A DNA stretch of 64,000 bases, from contig BDSL01000075.1 of NCBI GenBank assembly GCA_003116995.1, forward strand, positions 124,001 through 188,000. Reading direction: 5' to 3'. This document shows positions 11,427 to 23,458 of the stretch, piece by piece. Source of the DNA: Yamagishiella unicocca (Eukaryota > Chlorophyta > Chlorophyceae > Chlamydomonadales > Volvocaceae). Position 1 is the stretch's first letter, and each line of letters starts with the position of its first letter. Position numbers and translations under genes: made by a program. The notes beneath the pieces are model-generated. The model was given only the letters and a program-made list of their open reading frames with translations, searched no databases and was not told where the DNA came from.

Positions 11427-14400
11427 ATGGACGCTGCTGGAGGCTCAGTCACGCAGGGTGCGGCCCTGCTGGCCGAAGATCTCGCGGCGGCCCGGACGGC
11501 AGCTCAGACCGACCCTCGCTCGGGGCTGGAGCTTCTGGCGCACGTGGTGCTGACCGGCATTGAGTCCGCGGCAGCGGGAGGTAAGGTCTGAGGGGCTCCT
11601 TTCCGCACCTTTACGTTTACGATACAGTGGAGACGATGCTTCGCGCGCTGCCTTCCAACACCTCCAGCACAACCGCTCGCCGCATACTGTTTTTGCCAAA
11701 GGAACGGTCAGGGGCCAAGAGTATCTATCGGGGCTTGTTACACTTCGGCTCAGATCCACTCCGTAAGGCGCTGTATTGGCTCCTGGCTCAACAACCGCCT
11801 GCCCAAAGATTTAGCCCTGCTGCTGAGGGCCGACCCAGATCATCTGGTGCATCAGTAATACCATACTCCCCTCCAGCTGGACAACCGCCCATGAAATGGC
11901 TCTGCCGCTCTGACCCACATCACTCGGGTGATTCTTTGCCGTTGCCTTTCAGACGCAAGCGGCGCCGCGGCGGTTCGCGCAGCGGTCGCTGCGCTGATGG
12001 AGGTGCTGCTGGAGCTCATCCGGAACCCGCACCACAGGCAAGCAGGCCGCCTCTTCCAGGATCGCGTGGCTGCATGGGACAGCCTCTCTGCAGCCTTTCC
12101 GGTGCGCCGTGGTCCGGGGCATCGAGTAATCAGCCAGGTGCAATCACACGCGTATTCATTACGGCGTCTCCTCACGATGTCCACGGAGAGCGCTGAGACT
12201 CCTCCGGCCGTGTGGCTCTCCCCGTCCCCCGTCTCCCCGGCCCTCAGGCGCCCCAAGCAACTGCGCCGGCTAGCGCAGGACGCAGCCACATGGTCCGCCG
12301 TACAGTCCGCGATGACCGCCGTGTACGGCTTTGACGACGCGCAGCTGGCCACTGCCGTACTGCGGGGCTGGCGCAGCTGCGCGGCGGCCCTGCAGTCGCC
12401 GCGGCGGCGGCGGGGCGGTGAGGATGCCGGTGCTGGCGGCGGCAGCGCCGGCGGCGGCAGCGGCGAGGGAGGCGGGGAGGCGCGGGCAGGAGCTGAAGCT
12501 GAGGATGCTGCTGACGAGTAAGGCGTTGGGAATGTTGGGATTGCCAGGCAGGATTGCCATGCATGCACGGGACTGCCATAGAAAAATCTTAGCTTGTACG
12601 TAAAATGGTTATTATTGGTTAGATGGTTAGATGACGGTCAAGGGGCGCCGCCCCCTCCTCATGTGCAGTCATGCAGTACTACTCACAGCCTCACCACACG
12701 TCTAAGAACCATCGTGGGTGGGCCCTGTATGCCGGCTCACAGGGCCACCCCCGTGGACGACTGCCTGCCGGCTCCCTCCGGCGCCACGACCGACCCGGGG
12801 GTCTTCGAGGCGCTCTTGGGACGCTGCGCGTCGCACGCGCGCCTGCTGGGCCCTATGGGCGGTGTGGCCGCGCGCGTGGTGGCCCTGCTTCGCGCCTTCC
12901 ACGCCACCTGCGCCGTCAACCCCTGCCATGATGGCAGCCCGCTGCAGCTACTGATGCTGTGGCTGCACGTGCTGCTGTACCCGACGTACGACGCGGTGGA
13001 CGGAGGCGAAGCCGGCGGCGCCGCAGGCGCCGCCGCAGGCGCCAGCTGGCAAGCACCAACCGAAGCATTGGAGCGCAGGGCTCTGGCGGCGGTGTGTGCG
13101 GACATGTATCCGTTGGCTCGGCCCGCGATCGAGCGGTGGACAGCTGGCCACGTGCAGCAGCTGCAGCTGCATCGGGGAGGCCATCGAGCCGCACACGCTG
13201 CATCGACAGCGGAGGATGCGGGGCGCCAGCAGCCTGAGGACGATGAGGTGGAGCCGCTGCCACCGCCGGTGTTGTTCTTTCACGCCCTATTGGAGGTTGT
13301 CCAGGTGCGTTCGGATGCCGCCAAGGGCTTTGCCTAAGCGCCCCTACCGGCGCGCCACATACAGAGCACGGAAAGATGGGAGCCCGTTCCTTGCTCACAA
13401 TGTGCTGCTGATGACCCGACTGGCGAGCCGACTGCACGAACGCGTTCCTGGATGCCTCTTCCCTCTGGCAGGACGGGGCCTCCGACGCCGCTCCCTGGTC
13501 GCCCTCCGTCGCCTCCGCGCTTGAGCTGACGGCGCAGCAGCTGTTTGCGCTGCTCGGTGGCGGGTCGGACACCTATTCGGCATGCTGTGCGGCGAACCTG
13601 GCGGCAGCGGCGGAGTCGCTGGCCGCGGCGACGGCGGCCGGCGAGGCGGCGGCCTGGGCGGCGGAGCCCGGGGTGGGTAGGGCGCTGGACCTGCTAAGGT
13701 CGTACGGCGGACTGCCGCTTGTCGTACGGGCGTCGCTGGCGCGGGCCGGCGACGACCGGAAGAGAGGTGGGTTGTGGATTGTTGTGGGAGGTTGAGGAGG
13801 GCTTGAAGGAAGGTTGTGGAGGGCTTTGAAGGGAGGTTGTGGAGGGTTTGAAGGGAGGTTGTGGAGGGCTGTGAAGGGAAGTCTGCCAGCACTTCCCTTC
13901 TCCCTCCTCCCTCCAGTAACCCTTTTGCGACCATACGTGGCCACCTGCCTGGTCCCTCCCCACGTGGCCCCACATGTCACCTCCCAACTCCCCTCGCAGT
14001 CTCGGCCACCATGGCGCTCCTCACTGCGATGTGTCGCTCCAGGGAGGCCTGCGGGGGCTGCAACGGCGCCAGCTACTGCGGCCCGCACCCCATGGCGCGC
14101 CTCGTGAGCCTGTGCTGCGAGCTGCTTCTGCCGGAAAGCAACTGCCCGGTGGACGTACGGGTGGCCGGGCTGCAGGGTGAGGCTGGTTTCGGGGCTGGTG
14201 TAATGGAGGGAAATAATCGCCCATTATCCGCGGGCATTGGAAGTAATTGCCTACTGGGGATATACACGTTATGCCTGATGCCTTCCGCTCCGCTGCATAT
14301 GCCATTTTTTTGTGGCAGCGCTGAGCAGCGCCTTGGACGAGCATATGGCCTTCTTGGACGAGCAGAAGCAGCTGGAGAGGCAGGAGCAGGAGAGGCAGGA

Positions 14401-15914
14401 GCAGAGGCAGCGCAAACGCTCGCGGCATCGGCGTGAAAGGCCGGAGGCCGGAGGGCACGAGGAAGAAGGCTGCGGAGGCGACGCTGTTCACGGCGGCGGT
14501 GACAGTAGTGGCGGCAGTAGCGGCGGCAGCAACGGCCGGCAAGCTGCCATGCTGTGGTCGCAGACGTCTGTGGACGCGCTGTTCTACTCGCTGCTGCACG
14601 ACCCCAGCATCAAGGTGCGGCTCCCGCTCTCACAAACTCCCTCACCACTCAGATGACAAACCCCATTCAGCTGATAAACCCCAAACCACCCAGCCGGCCC
14701 CCAAAATACACGTCCATTGCCGGCGGCGCCTTCCATTTCATTGATACCTGACCACCGCCATCCGGTGCGGGAGCTTCATTGCGGGTCCTACAAACACGGC
14801 CCGCCCCAGCACGTGCTCATGGCTCACCGGCCGCGGCACCAGCCCCGCCGCCCTCCCTCCCCCCGCTGACTCCTCAACCAAGTTTTCCAGCATGCATCTC
14901 GAAACGTCTGTCCTAAACGGCTTTCCTTTCGTACACGGGTCTTCCTTGTATCCCCCCGCTGGCGTCCCACGGGTTTCCTCTCACACCTCCCGCCCGCTGA
15001 TCTCCCCGCTGATATGATCAGGTCCGCCGCGCGGCGATGCGGCTGGTGGCGCTGGTGGTGCTGCCCGCAGGGGGCGACGGCGCTGCCCGGCTGGTTCGGA
15101 CGCTGCTGGCCAAGCTGCGAGACAAGTGAGGCTGGGAGGGTCCGGACTTCGGAGCGGGGCCCTAGCCAGGGCGGGAAGTGACGTCCAGTGGTAGCGGCGT
15201 GTCCTTGAGCCATGGGCGGAGAGAGGGAACCGGCGGTAGTTATATCCCGTGGGGGACCAACCCAAGCATCACACCAAGCTCCCGTCCTCACCAAGCAAAA
15301 ACCATCCCAAGCATTCAAAATCGAACGCGTCCGAAACGCCCCTCCATCGACGGTACGGTGGCAATGCCTACACGCCTCGGCCGCCCCACGGGTCTTTCTC
15401 TTTCTCTCTCTCTCTCTCTCCCCCCCCGAGGGATGCGATGGTGTCGGACCGCGCCTTGGAGCTGCTGGTGCAGCTGCCGATCGCGCTCATAGCGCAGGAG
15501 GTGGACAAGGGCCTCAGCTCCTCCGAGTTACGGACTGAAGGATCCAGTGGGGCCTGGGCTGCAGTGATTCGCCACTGCGTGGCCGGCCTGGCGGCGGCGG
15601 CGCCGTCGGAACCTGGATCCACAGACGGCGCGCCCGGCGACGGCGGTGCCGTTGCGAGCCGCACAGTCAGCGGCCGCGCTCGGAGCTGCATGAAGCTGTT
15701 GCAGGCGGCTGTGGGGGCGGCGGCGCAGTGCGCGATAGGCGGCGGAGGTGGCGGTGAGGGCTCCAACCCGCCCAGTCACCCCCTGCGGCTGTCGTCGCCA
15801 CCTCTGCACCCCGTGGAATTGCTGCTGCTGCCGGTGGTGGCGGGGGGCGAGCCTGACGGGGAAGCGGTTCGGGTGATGCGGCGAGCGGAGGCGGTGGCCC
15901 GCGCGCTAGACTGA
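11427..15914 (+). CDS. Large alpha-helical (HEAT/ARM-like) protein, function unknown
   Basis: Modelled exons: 11427-11580, 11953-12517 (may hold a further small intron after 12101), 12743-13304, 13472-13766, 14000-14176, 14319-14614, 15022-15125 and 15431-15914. Phases agree and give about 878 residues. I do not recognise the family. The protein is Ala/Leu-rich and helical. Near the C-terminus it has paired-helix patterns: ALFYSLLHDPSIKVRRAAM after VD, then LVRTLLAKLRDKDAMVSDRAL, then LLVQLPIALIAQEV. These match the 'D..VR..A...L' rhythm of HEAT repeats such as those in condensin or integrator subunits. There are low-complexity Gly/Glu inserts and a charged ERQEQERQEQRQRKR coiled stretch. No signal peptide or membrane segment is seen. 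The start ATG has no upstream in-frame extension. The intron around 12102-12247 is ambiguous because the frame is open through it and a pyrimidine-rich CCCTCAG acceptor is out of phase with the obvious donor. Confidence 0.6.
13788..13880. repeat. Intronic ~22-bp tandem repeat
   Basis: About four imperfect copies of GGAGGTTGTGGAGGGCTTTG-type units lie in the intron 13767-13999 of the HEAT-like gene. Confidence 0.8.
14872..14939 (-). repeat. Dispersed intronic element, copy 1
   Basis: Read on the minus strand, this intron segment (intron 14615-15021) carries ACCCGTGTACGAAAGGAAAG, GTTTAGGACAGACGTTTCGA, then GATGCATGCTGGAAAAC. The copies at 50211 and 61203 share these blocks in the same order. 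Confidence 0.85.
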
Positions 15915-16628
15915 GGAGCGTGGCATGGCATCATCCTGTGCCCTGGGGAAGGTGCTTGCGGGGTGCCGCGCGCGGACACGGGCACGGTTTTTAACAAATC
16001 CATGGGGGGGGGGGGTCACGGCTCAGGGTTACAGTTACCTTTGGAAGGACATCCTCTACTTCACGTCAAAGCTTTGTTCCTGGGTCAGAATATTACAGGC
16101 AGTGAGGCTTCCGGGGTGGGCGGGTGACGTCGGTGCGACGGTGCATGCGTGCGATGTGCGGTGGGTCGAAAAGCAGCTGCCGCAGCACAGCCAGCAGGAC
16201 GGCAGGACGAAGCCAGCATCCAACAGGCGTAACCCAGAACTGGCAGCCGCACAGGAAATTGGGTGCCGCAGGAGGGGACCGAGGAAGAGCGTAACTCATG
16301 CGGAAGGTATCATGACATTCATTACCAGAATGGTCCAACATTGCACTGTGGCAGGAGGCTCATTTTGCTCTTGGTTTGCTTCCCAGCTGTACCGCAACCA
16401 AAATATTGTGAATATCAGCCAGGTTTGTGAGCAGGATAAGCTTTGCCCCGTACTTTTGGAATGCAAGTACGACGCTATATGTGCCGACCGTTGCCGACCC
16501 GGCGGGCCGCAGAGCACCGTCGCGCGAATTCCGACCGGCACCCCAGCCAACATAAAAGTCGCTGCACAGTGATACTGGACCGCTTCCTTCGGCAAAATTA
16601 TTACTGCGAGCTTTGGTAGTCTGAGGCT
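15915..16628. other. Intergenic stretch, no gene seen
   Basis: This holds the 3' UTR of the HEAT-like gene and the 5' region of the next gene. The open frame through 15925-16572 has no start context, motif or splice partner. It contains a homopolymeric G run at about 16006. Confidence 0.45.
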
Positions 16629-17354
16629 ATGACGGGAAGCGACATGGTCTCGTCCTCGGCCCCAGCCTCCGTCCCCGATGAGGAGGACATCCGGAGCTTA
16701 GTGTGTGGCATGCTCAGTCAGGCAGGTTCGGGCAGGCTGGGCAGCTGGATAGACTGCAGGACGCCTGGACGGGCGGCGCCTGGCGCGCTCGCTCGCTCGC
16801 TCGAGCCGGCCGCGCCGCTTTCCTCGCTAACCTCCCTTCACGTCCTCCCTGTTTGCCTAAACCCGAAAACATACCGCAACCCCCATTCTCTAGCAGCTAG
16901 CGTATCGGTTTAGGCCTAAATATGCACCAAACAAGTGAAGACCTGCACGCAATGCCGCTCATCGGCCGCTACTGCATTCCCTTTGGGTGCTGTGGGGGGG
17001 CTGGATGGGCGATCCCTGCCCTCCGTCTCCTATGTCATGTCACCGGGTCTCCTCGGCCTCACACCCCGGTTGCTGCAGGATCCCAAACACCTGCGCGCCA
17101 CCGTCGCCCGCCACTACGCGCCCGGCGCCGTGCTGTACCACTACCTCACCCGCGCCGCCACCGCCGTGGACGTGTACCGAGTGTACCGGACCTACGCCAG
17201 CGCCTTCCGCTCCCGGCCCGTCTTCCGCGACATCATCATCGACACCAAGCTGCGCAACCCGCACCACACGGCGCAGCACCGCCACCAGTACGGCGCGTCC
17301 GTCGGCTTGACGACAGGACCCGGCCGCCTCGGCGCCGCCACGGAGCCTACCGCC

Positions 17355-17385
<31 letters not shown>

Positions 17386-18309
17386 GCAGCGTCAACGGCG
17401 TCAACGTCGCTGCACCGCCGCCGGAGGGTTGCACCTCCGTTGCTGTGTGGCTGGATCAGCACGTGACACCCAAATTTTGGCCGCTGCCGCTGCCGGAGGC
17501 GGTCATACCCACCATCGTCATCCTCAAGTTCCGGCCCTGCCCCGAAACCGGCAGGCCTCTGGTGTACGAGCAGTACGACCACATCAGCCTGTACGCCTTC
17601 ATCTGGAGCTTCGGGGGGCCCACCATGTGGCTCTTCGAGCACCTGTTCGCGCCGGCCTTCATGTACGGCATGGGTACGATGGCGTACGGCCTGGATTTCG
17701 TGGAGGAGTCCTGGCGGTTCGTGAAGCAGCAGGTCCTCGGCCAGGAGCCCAATGGCGGCGGCGGTGGTGGCGGCAGCGGCAGCGGCGGAGGCGGCGGAGG
17801 CGGCGGCTGCGCGGCGGAGGTGAAGGGCGCCGGCGGCGACAGCGGCGCCGCGTGCGGTGAACCTCACGGCGTCAAGGGGGACGGGAAGCAGGCGATGCGG
17901 GCCGCGGGGAAGGAGCTGCCCGGGGAGGTAAACCACGCAGCCACTGGTGAGCCGAACGGCGAGAGCAAGGGTTGCCATATACCGGTATCGGACATCTTGG
18001 CTGTTTTTGCTGCTGGCAGTGTCCAAAACATTTTCTACGTTGTCGCGCGCGCTCGTTTTCTTGCCGTTCCCTCCCTCCCACTGCATGCACCCTCCGCACG
18101 CTCCACAAATACCCTATTCTCCCCGGACCCGCCTCCGCTCAGGTTACGGCCTGGTGGGTCAGCAGCTGGACGGCAGCGACCTGGCGGGGCCGCAGCGGGG
18201 TGCTGCGGCCGCAGTGGAGGGCAAGGCCACCGGCAGCAGCAGCGGGGGTGCAGCTGGAGCCGACAGCCCGGCCAATAAAAAGCCGCTGCCGCCAGTTCCC
18301 CTGCGCTGA
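16629..18309 (+). CDS. NTF2/SnoaL-like domain protein, paralogue A
   Basis: Exons 16629-16721, 17079-17946 and 18143-18309 give 375 residues. The core reads DPKHLRATVARHYAPGAVLY, a 'VYRTY' helix end, FRDIIIDTKL, then SVAVWLDQHV, VIPTIVILKFRPCPETGRPL and YEQYDHISLYAFIWSFGGP, then a hydrophobic stretch and Gly/Ser-rich low complexity. The order 'hYapdav...YrtY...idi...Q..tp...lkf.p...g.pLvy.q.DH' resembles NTF2-like cone-fold proteins, including the SigF-like group. Function is unknown and substrate binding is only inferred from the fold. Gene B just downstream is a clear paralogue. The first intron must start with GC (CAG|GCAGGT) to keep the phase shared with paralogue B. The nearby GT would shift the frame. 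Long poly-Gly inserts are unique to A. Confidence 0.75.
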
Positions 18310-18952
18310 GGGGCAGAGGCGAGCATCTGACGGCGGCGGGTGCGGCCGCGGATAGGCGGTCGCGAGAAATAGGAGGTGCCTAGCTTAGGGCTCGATTTAG
18401 CTGGCAGGAGGGGAAGGGTCAACAGCAAAGCGGCGATTCAAGTGGCGGGATAAGGAGCGGTCTGTGTTGACGTCCGTACAGCACCACCTGTAACGTGCGC
18501 ATGTACGGCGTTGAATTGGAATGGTGCTGCACTTGATGGGGGAGGACACAGTATCGCTTGGTGGTCACTGTCTTGCGTACCGGGGATGGCAAGCAGTTGC
18601 GGGGGCGCTTGGCCTTGAGGAAGGGCAGGCTGTTGGAGTGCGAACACTCGAGCAAGTCTACAAAAACAATGGAGCAAGTTCACTTTGTAACGTTGAATGA
18701 CTCTGACAAAAATATCTAGTTCGCGTGCAGCGTGTTCTCTCTGTTCAGTAGCTGTTGCTTGCTGGCACTGCTCCTAGGACAAATTTTTGGTCAGCTCCTC
18801 AGCCTCGCGGTAGGACGGCAAACGGCCCGTGGGTCATGCGCGCATCGTCCTAACTGCTCGTGGCACACACCGCCCGCTCTTATTCAAATACTTCTGACCG
18901 CCTACATTTAAGTGCGCTGGCAGTAAACTGCGCTTTGCGGTCTGTCTGCGCC
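18310..18952. other. Short intergenic region between tandem paralogues
   Basis: This contains the 3' UTR of paralogue A and the promoter region of paralogue B. TGTAA occurs at 18489 and again at 18686. No exon was recognised. Confidence 0.55.
18489..18493 (+). terminator. Probable poly(A) signal TGTAA of paralogue A
   Basis: TGTAA, the usual chlamydomonadalean poly(A) signal, lies 180 bases after the stop of the NTF2-like gene A. Confidence 0.5.
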
Positions 18953-21681
18953 ATGGCGCCGGTGCTTCCGGCAGCCACCGGGACTGAGGCCTCCGCTGGT
19001 TCCCGGCCCTTCACGAACCTGCAACCATTTGAACAGATATCAGATGAGCTCCTGATGGGCCTCGTCAGCGGGCTACTTAGCCAGGTAGGAGAAAGGAAGA
19101 CAGCGGTGACGAGGTTCGCAGGCGCCGAGGAAGGTCACCGCGGTCGCTGAGCTTGCGGACGCGCGTTGCTTTGGGTCGAGTCAGAGAGGGATATGAAGGG
19201 CACTGCGATGAAGGGCAAACAACGACAAGAGCAGGACCAGCTGGCTGTCTCCCGCCTTCCGATGCCAGCTGTCCGGCCAGATGCGCCTGGATCGAAGTGC
19301 GGTCCTCCCGCTCTACTTTGTTTACAGCAGAAGGCAATCGGCCATACGAGGCTGTCAAATCTACAGCTAGCGTCACAGGCCTGGCTCGCACGCTCCTACG
19401 CGCACGGTGTGCCTTGAGAACATGACTTTGACTTGCAACAGCAAACGGGACGTCGACCCACATGATCGTCACTTAACAAATGGCCTGGCAATCGACTCAT
19501 AAAATCCCCCAGCCTTTGATTCCGCAGTGAACTCCTCTGAGCTCCAAAAGCAAGTCAAGGAATGCGCCGCTCTTTGCTCTCAAGACAGCGCCCCCGACCA
19601 TCTAAGACACCCCTTCCCCCGATGTCCCCGCTACGGTATTCACCCACCCGGTCGCAGGACCCGGAGCGCATCCGCCGCACTGTACGAAACCACTACGCGC
19701 CGGACGCGGTGCTGGTGCACATTCTGGCCCGCGCCAGCTGCTCGTCCGAGATCTACAAGCTGTACCGCACCTACAGCGCCACGTGCATCGTGCGACCCGT
19801 GATCCGCGAGATCGTCATCGACCCGAGGTTCGCCTTAGTGGGGAAGCGGGGAGAGGGGAGAACGGGTCCACCTATTGCGGTTGTAGATAGGCGGTAGGTA
19901 TGTGAGGGGACTGGAAACGCAGTCCTGCGGTATGTAATGGTACTCGGATGTGCGGATGAGCGGTACGTGGGGCCCACACATGCATGACCGTGTTCTGTCT
20001 CTCTGTGCGTCACATGCGGCTGCGGCAATTCTAAAAACCGCACCGCCAGAGCATTACAAGTCTCACGCCCTCACCTCGTAACAAGCGTGTCCAGCCAAAT
20101 CATGGAAGCCCCGGTATCACCCTCTCTGTGCCCGATGGTTCTACCGCTTGGTCTGAAACCCATTGTAACCGTTACGACAACCCTCTGCCGCGTCACGATC
20201 AACCCGCTCGTCTGGACACCCCGTGCATGGGATCAGCTGCACCCTCCTTCCCAGGCCGTGTGTACCAAGAAACATTTTCTACTCGGTTTTGTGTTTCAGT
20301 GCCGATACACGGGGTTTCTCTCACATATACGCCCTCCCAGGCCTCGCACCAGCCGGAGTGAGCCCACCGGGGACATCACGCGAGGCGCCCCGCCGCCGTC
20401 AGGATCCAGCTGCGCAGTGCTTTGGATCGACCAGCACGGTACGGAGGGGGGACGTTCAGTGGCGGGTTGCAAGGAAAACCCGTGTTTGGTGGCGGGTGGG
20501 GCTGTGGAGTGGGGTAATGGAAGGCCGGTGCTGTTGGGAGGCGTACAGGTGCCCGGCAGCGACTGCATTGACGGGCGGGGCACCGATTTGTTACGGAGCC
20601 ATAGCCGCCTGGAATGGCTGTCATGTCCGTGAACCCTGTCAGAGCGGAACCTCGAAAGAATCCCCTTGGAAGCCCGCCGCCATGCACCTTTGGGTTTTTG
20701 GGCCGGGCCGTTGCCACCGTCGTTCGTGGCTGGCACGGCCGCTTCCCCGCCCCCTTGCCCCCTTCCTGGCGCAGTGCGGTTCAGGGCTGCGCCTTTCGTG
20801 CCCGCCGGCATCTACCCCACCGTCGTCTTCCTCAAGTTCCGGCCTTGCCCCATAACGGGCCGGCCGTTGGTGTACGAGCACTACGACCACGTCAGTCGTG
20901 AGGCGTACCTGGTGTCTCTCGGCGGCCTGGCGAGGTACGCCTGCCGGTACCGACCTGTTCCCCCCCCCTGGCACTGGGAGGGAGGGCCAGGGCGGGGCCG
21001 GGGCAGAGCGGGATGTTGCGTCACGCTCTGTCAGGCCCCACCCCACCCCAACCCACCCCACCCCACCCCACCGTTCTCCAATTAGTCTTTTTTCCTTGCA
21101 CCTGGCGATTCCTTCCTTACATCTGATGGTTAACAGTTCCAAATTAATTAGTAAAGGCCCATCCGCCCCACCAACGTTTAATGGAGGCTAACGGTCTAGC
21201 ATCTACCCGCCCACCTTCTATGGGGTCCTCCTCGTTATTTTACGCCGCCACGTGCGACACCTATCCCAGGTGGGCGCACCAGCAGCTGGTCCAGCCGGTG
21301 GGATGCTTTACGGCGGGGCTGGCAGCCGATGTCCTGGACTGGCTGCTGGTCATGTGGTGTCGGATGAGCGGGGGTGCGGGCGCCGGGGCGGGGGCGGGCA
21401 CTGACAGCCCCACAGCCGCCGCCGCCGCCAAGAGCAGCTTCCCACATGATACCGCCGTCAGCGATGGCGGCAGCTGCACCGGCCGCGATGCTGCGGCTGC
21501 TGCCGCCGCGGGCACTGAGGTGCAGCCGGGCGGCAGCGAGGCCGCGAAGAGCACGTCGCCGGAGAAGAACTTCAGCTTGTTGTACGGCGAGGGCGGCAGT
21601 CCGTACGGCAGTGAGTACACGCCGTCCACGGGTACGACAACGGCCAGGAGCAGCAGCACCGGCGGTGGGGCCGGGGTCTAG
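18953..21681 (+). CDS. NTF2/SnoaL-like domain protein, paralogue B
   Basis: Five exons, 18953-19084, 19658-19827, 20341-20438, 20775-20934 and 21270-21681, give 323 residues in consistent phase. The start ATG sits in GCGCCATGGCG. Shared blocks with paralogue A are GLVSGLLSQ, DPERIRRTVRNHYAPDAVLV, KLYRTYSAT, IREIVIDP, CAVLWIDQH, YPTVVFLKFRPCPITGRPLV and YEHYDHVSREAYLVSLGG. The first splice junction falls at the same residue (LSQ|DP) in both genes. Gene B then has three further introns where gene A has one long exon. The C-terminal third is Gly/Ala/Ser-rich with a hydrophobic helix (VLDWLLVMWC). The family assignment is by fold-like pattern only, and no catalytic residue can be named. Confidence 0.75.
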
Positions 21682-23458
21682 TGGGCGGTGGGTTCTAGAG
21701 TGGACGCGGGCGTAACCCGTGTTCGTCAAGAGGAGAGGCGGCACAACAGACACACACGGCGGTGTGGGTGCCTTTCATCGCAGGCCTCGAGTCGCCTCGC
21801 GCTCGGGGCTCGGTGGGCCTGATGGTGATGGGTGGCCTACGGTGTGGCCAAACCTTAAGCGCCGTTTAGGAGTGGAAGTTAGGATTCGGTTGACAGTTGG
21901 CGTTGGAACGGGCGCTGGAGGTGAGGCGAATTGTCGGGCTTGCGCGCAGCCATGTGTCTGTGGGCCTCCTGTGCGCGGCTGCTGCTGAGGAGGAGCCCAT
22001 AGCGCCCTGTGACGCCATGTCAGGCAAACGATCAGAGGAAACACCGGTACCTCGCTTCGGCGTCCTAGACGCAAGCCACACTTGTCGCCTCCAAGCAGCG
22101 AGCAAGAAGCCAGTAATTGGTCGGCGGAAGCAGCCGTCTGTTGTACATATGATCATACATTCCCTGAAGCTAGCAAACACGGTGCAGCGCCCCTCTTCCT
22201 GACTGCCACCCTAGCTCCCAGACAATCATCTCGGGCCCCCTCGGCAGTGGACCTTCCCACCTTCGCACGCGTTTCGTCATCTCACCGCCACACAAGCCTC
22301 ATATGGCATGAATTCGTCCAGCTTTTCCAGCACACCTACCATCATAATCATGACCATCAAATTGACCATGCCTTGAGCACCCGACATGTTTCCATGCGAT
22401 AATTGCGATATGTGAGATGCACGCCAGCTTCACCTGTACCCCCCTTCCGGCGGCGCAGGTGGCCGTGCAACTTCCGACGGCCGATGGCTGGCTAGCACAC
22501 CGCTTGGCCGGTCGGGCATGCAGGCTATGGCGCAACACGGCTGCAGCGTATCCCGCTGCAGCCATTGCGGCGATTGCGCCTCGGCCCATCGCCCACAGCC
22601 CGCCCGTCAGGTTGTGAGGAGTGTCAAAGGTTCAAGAGCATACCGAATCGCTTCAGCCGCATGACCCGCGCGCGTAGGAAGCAGAAACCCGATCTGCGCT
22701 AGATGTGGCAGTGCCGCAAAGCGGAGGTCGCGCGTGGACGGCACACAGCTGCACTGTCGTCGTCAATTGAGCAGCGCTCTCTACCGCCATGGCGTGCTAG
22801 GTGCTGATCTGCATACGACGACAGCTTGCTCCACCACAGCAGCAGCAGCATGGCGCGCTAGCCTTCACCCCAGCAGCAGCAGCCCGTCTGCAGCTCAATC
22901 AAGGCAGCGCGGCTGCTCACGCCTACTATACGTGCATCTGGAACACCACTGGCACGCAGCACTGGAGCGCCATTAACACACAGCAAGCACAAGAGCATAT
23001 TTACCGACTGGTTGGATGCTGCCGCGGCGGAGGGATGCTGCCTCTCTGCGGAGGACTGCGCTGCCGGCTCTCAACACTAGCGCCGAACGAGTTCTCCGGT
23101 CCCTAGGAAACTCCCCTTGGCACCCATTCAGTATATTGACATCCTTTCAGTATATACACGCAGAAGCATTGGCACGGGACAGCATTTGATGGCTCAGGGG
23201 CGGGGCCGAAGGCTTTCGTAGCCCTGGAAAACAAACATGGACGACACAGTGACGTACGGTGTGGCGCACTGACGCGCTGCTTGCGCGCTTGGGGCCCTTG
23301 TGAACATTGGCGATACATTGGTACCCCCTATCGAATGCACAGCTCCCCCCCTTTGCACCAGGGCCGCACCGCAAAGTCCTCTGGACCCCGCCGGCCCGCA
23401 CCAGCGGCAGCAGCCCGCAGGGTCCGCACGTCCACCAAAGCAAACAACAACTGCTCGG
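21682..23458. other. Convergent intergenic region, no gene seen
   Basis: This lies between the 3' ends of paralogue B (+) and CDH1 (-). Frames are short and lack conserved motifs. A CAG-rich patch occurs around 22836-22890. Both 3' UTRs should be here. No clear TGTAA (or TTACA) was picked out close to either stop. Confidence 0.45.

Noticed and set aside
12594..13337. Stand-alone 247-residue gene
   Set aside because: Its first part is intron sequence. From 12743 it is one exon of the HEAT-like gene, joined by GT-AG sites in phase.
17040..18086. 348-residue minus-strand frame over NTF2-like gene A
   Set aside because: It is antisense to a frame supported by paralogue B, with no conserved content.
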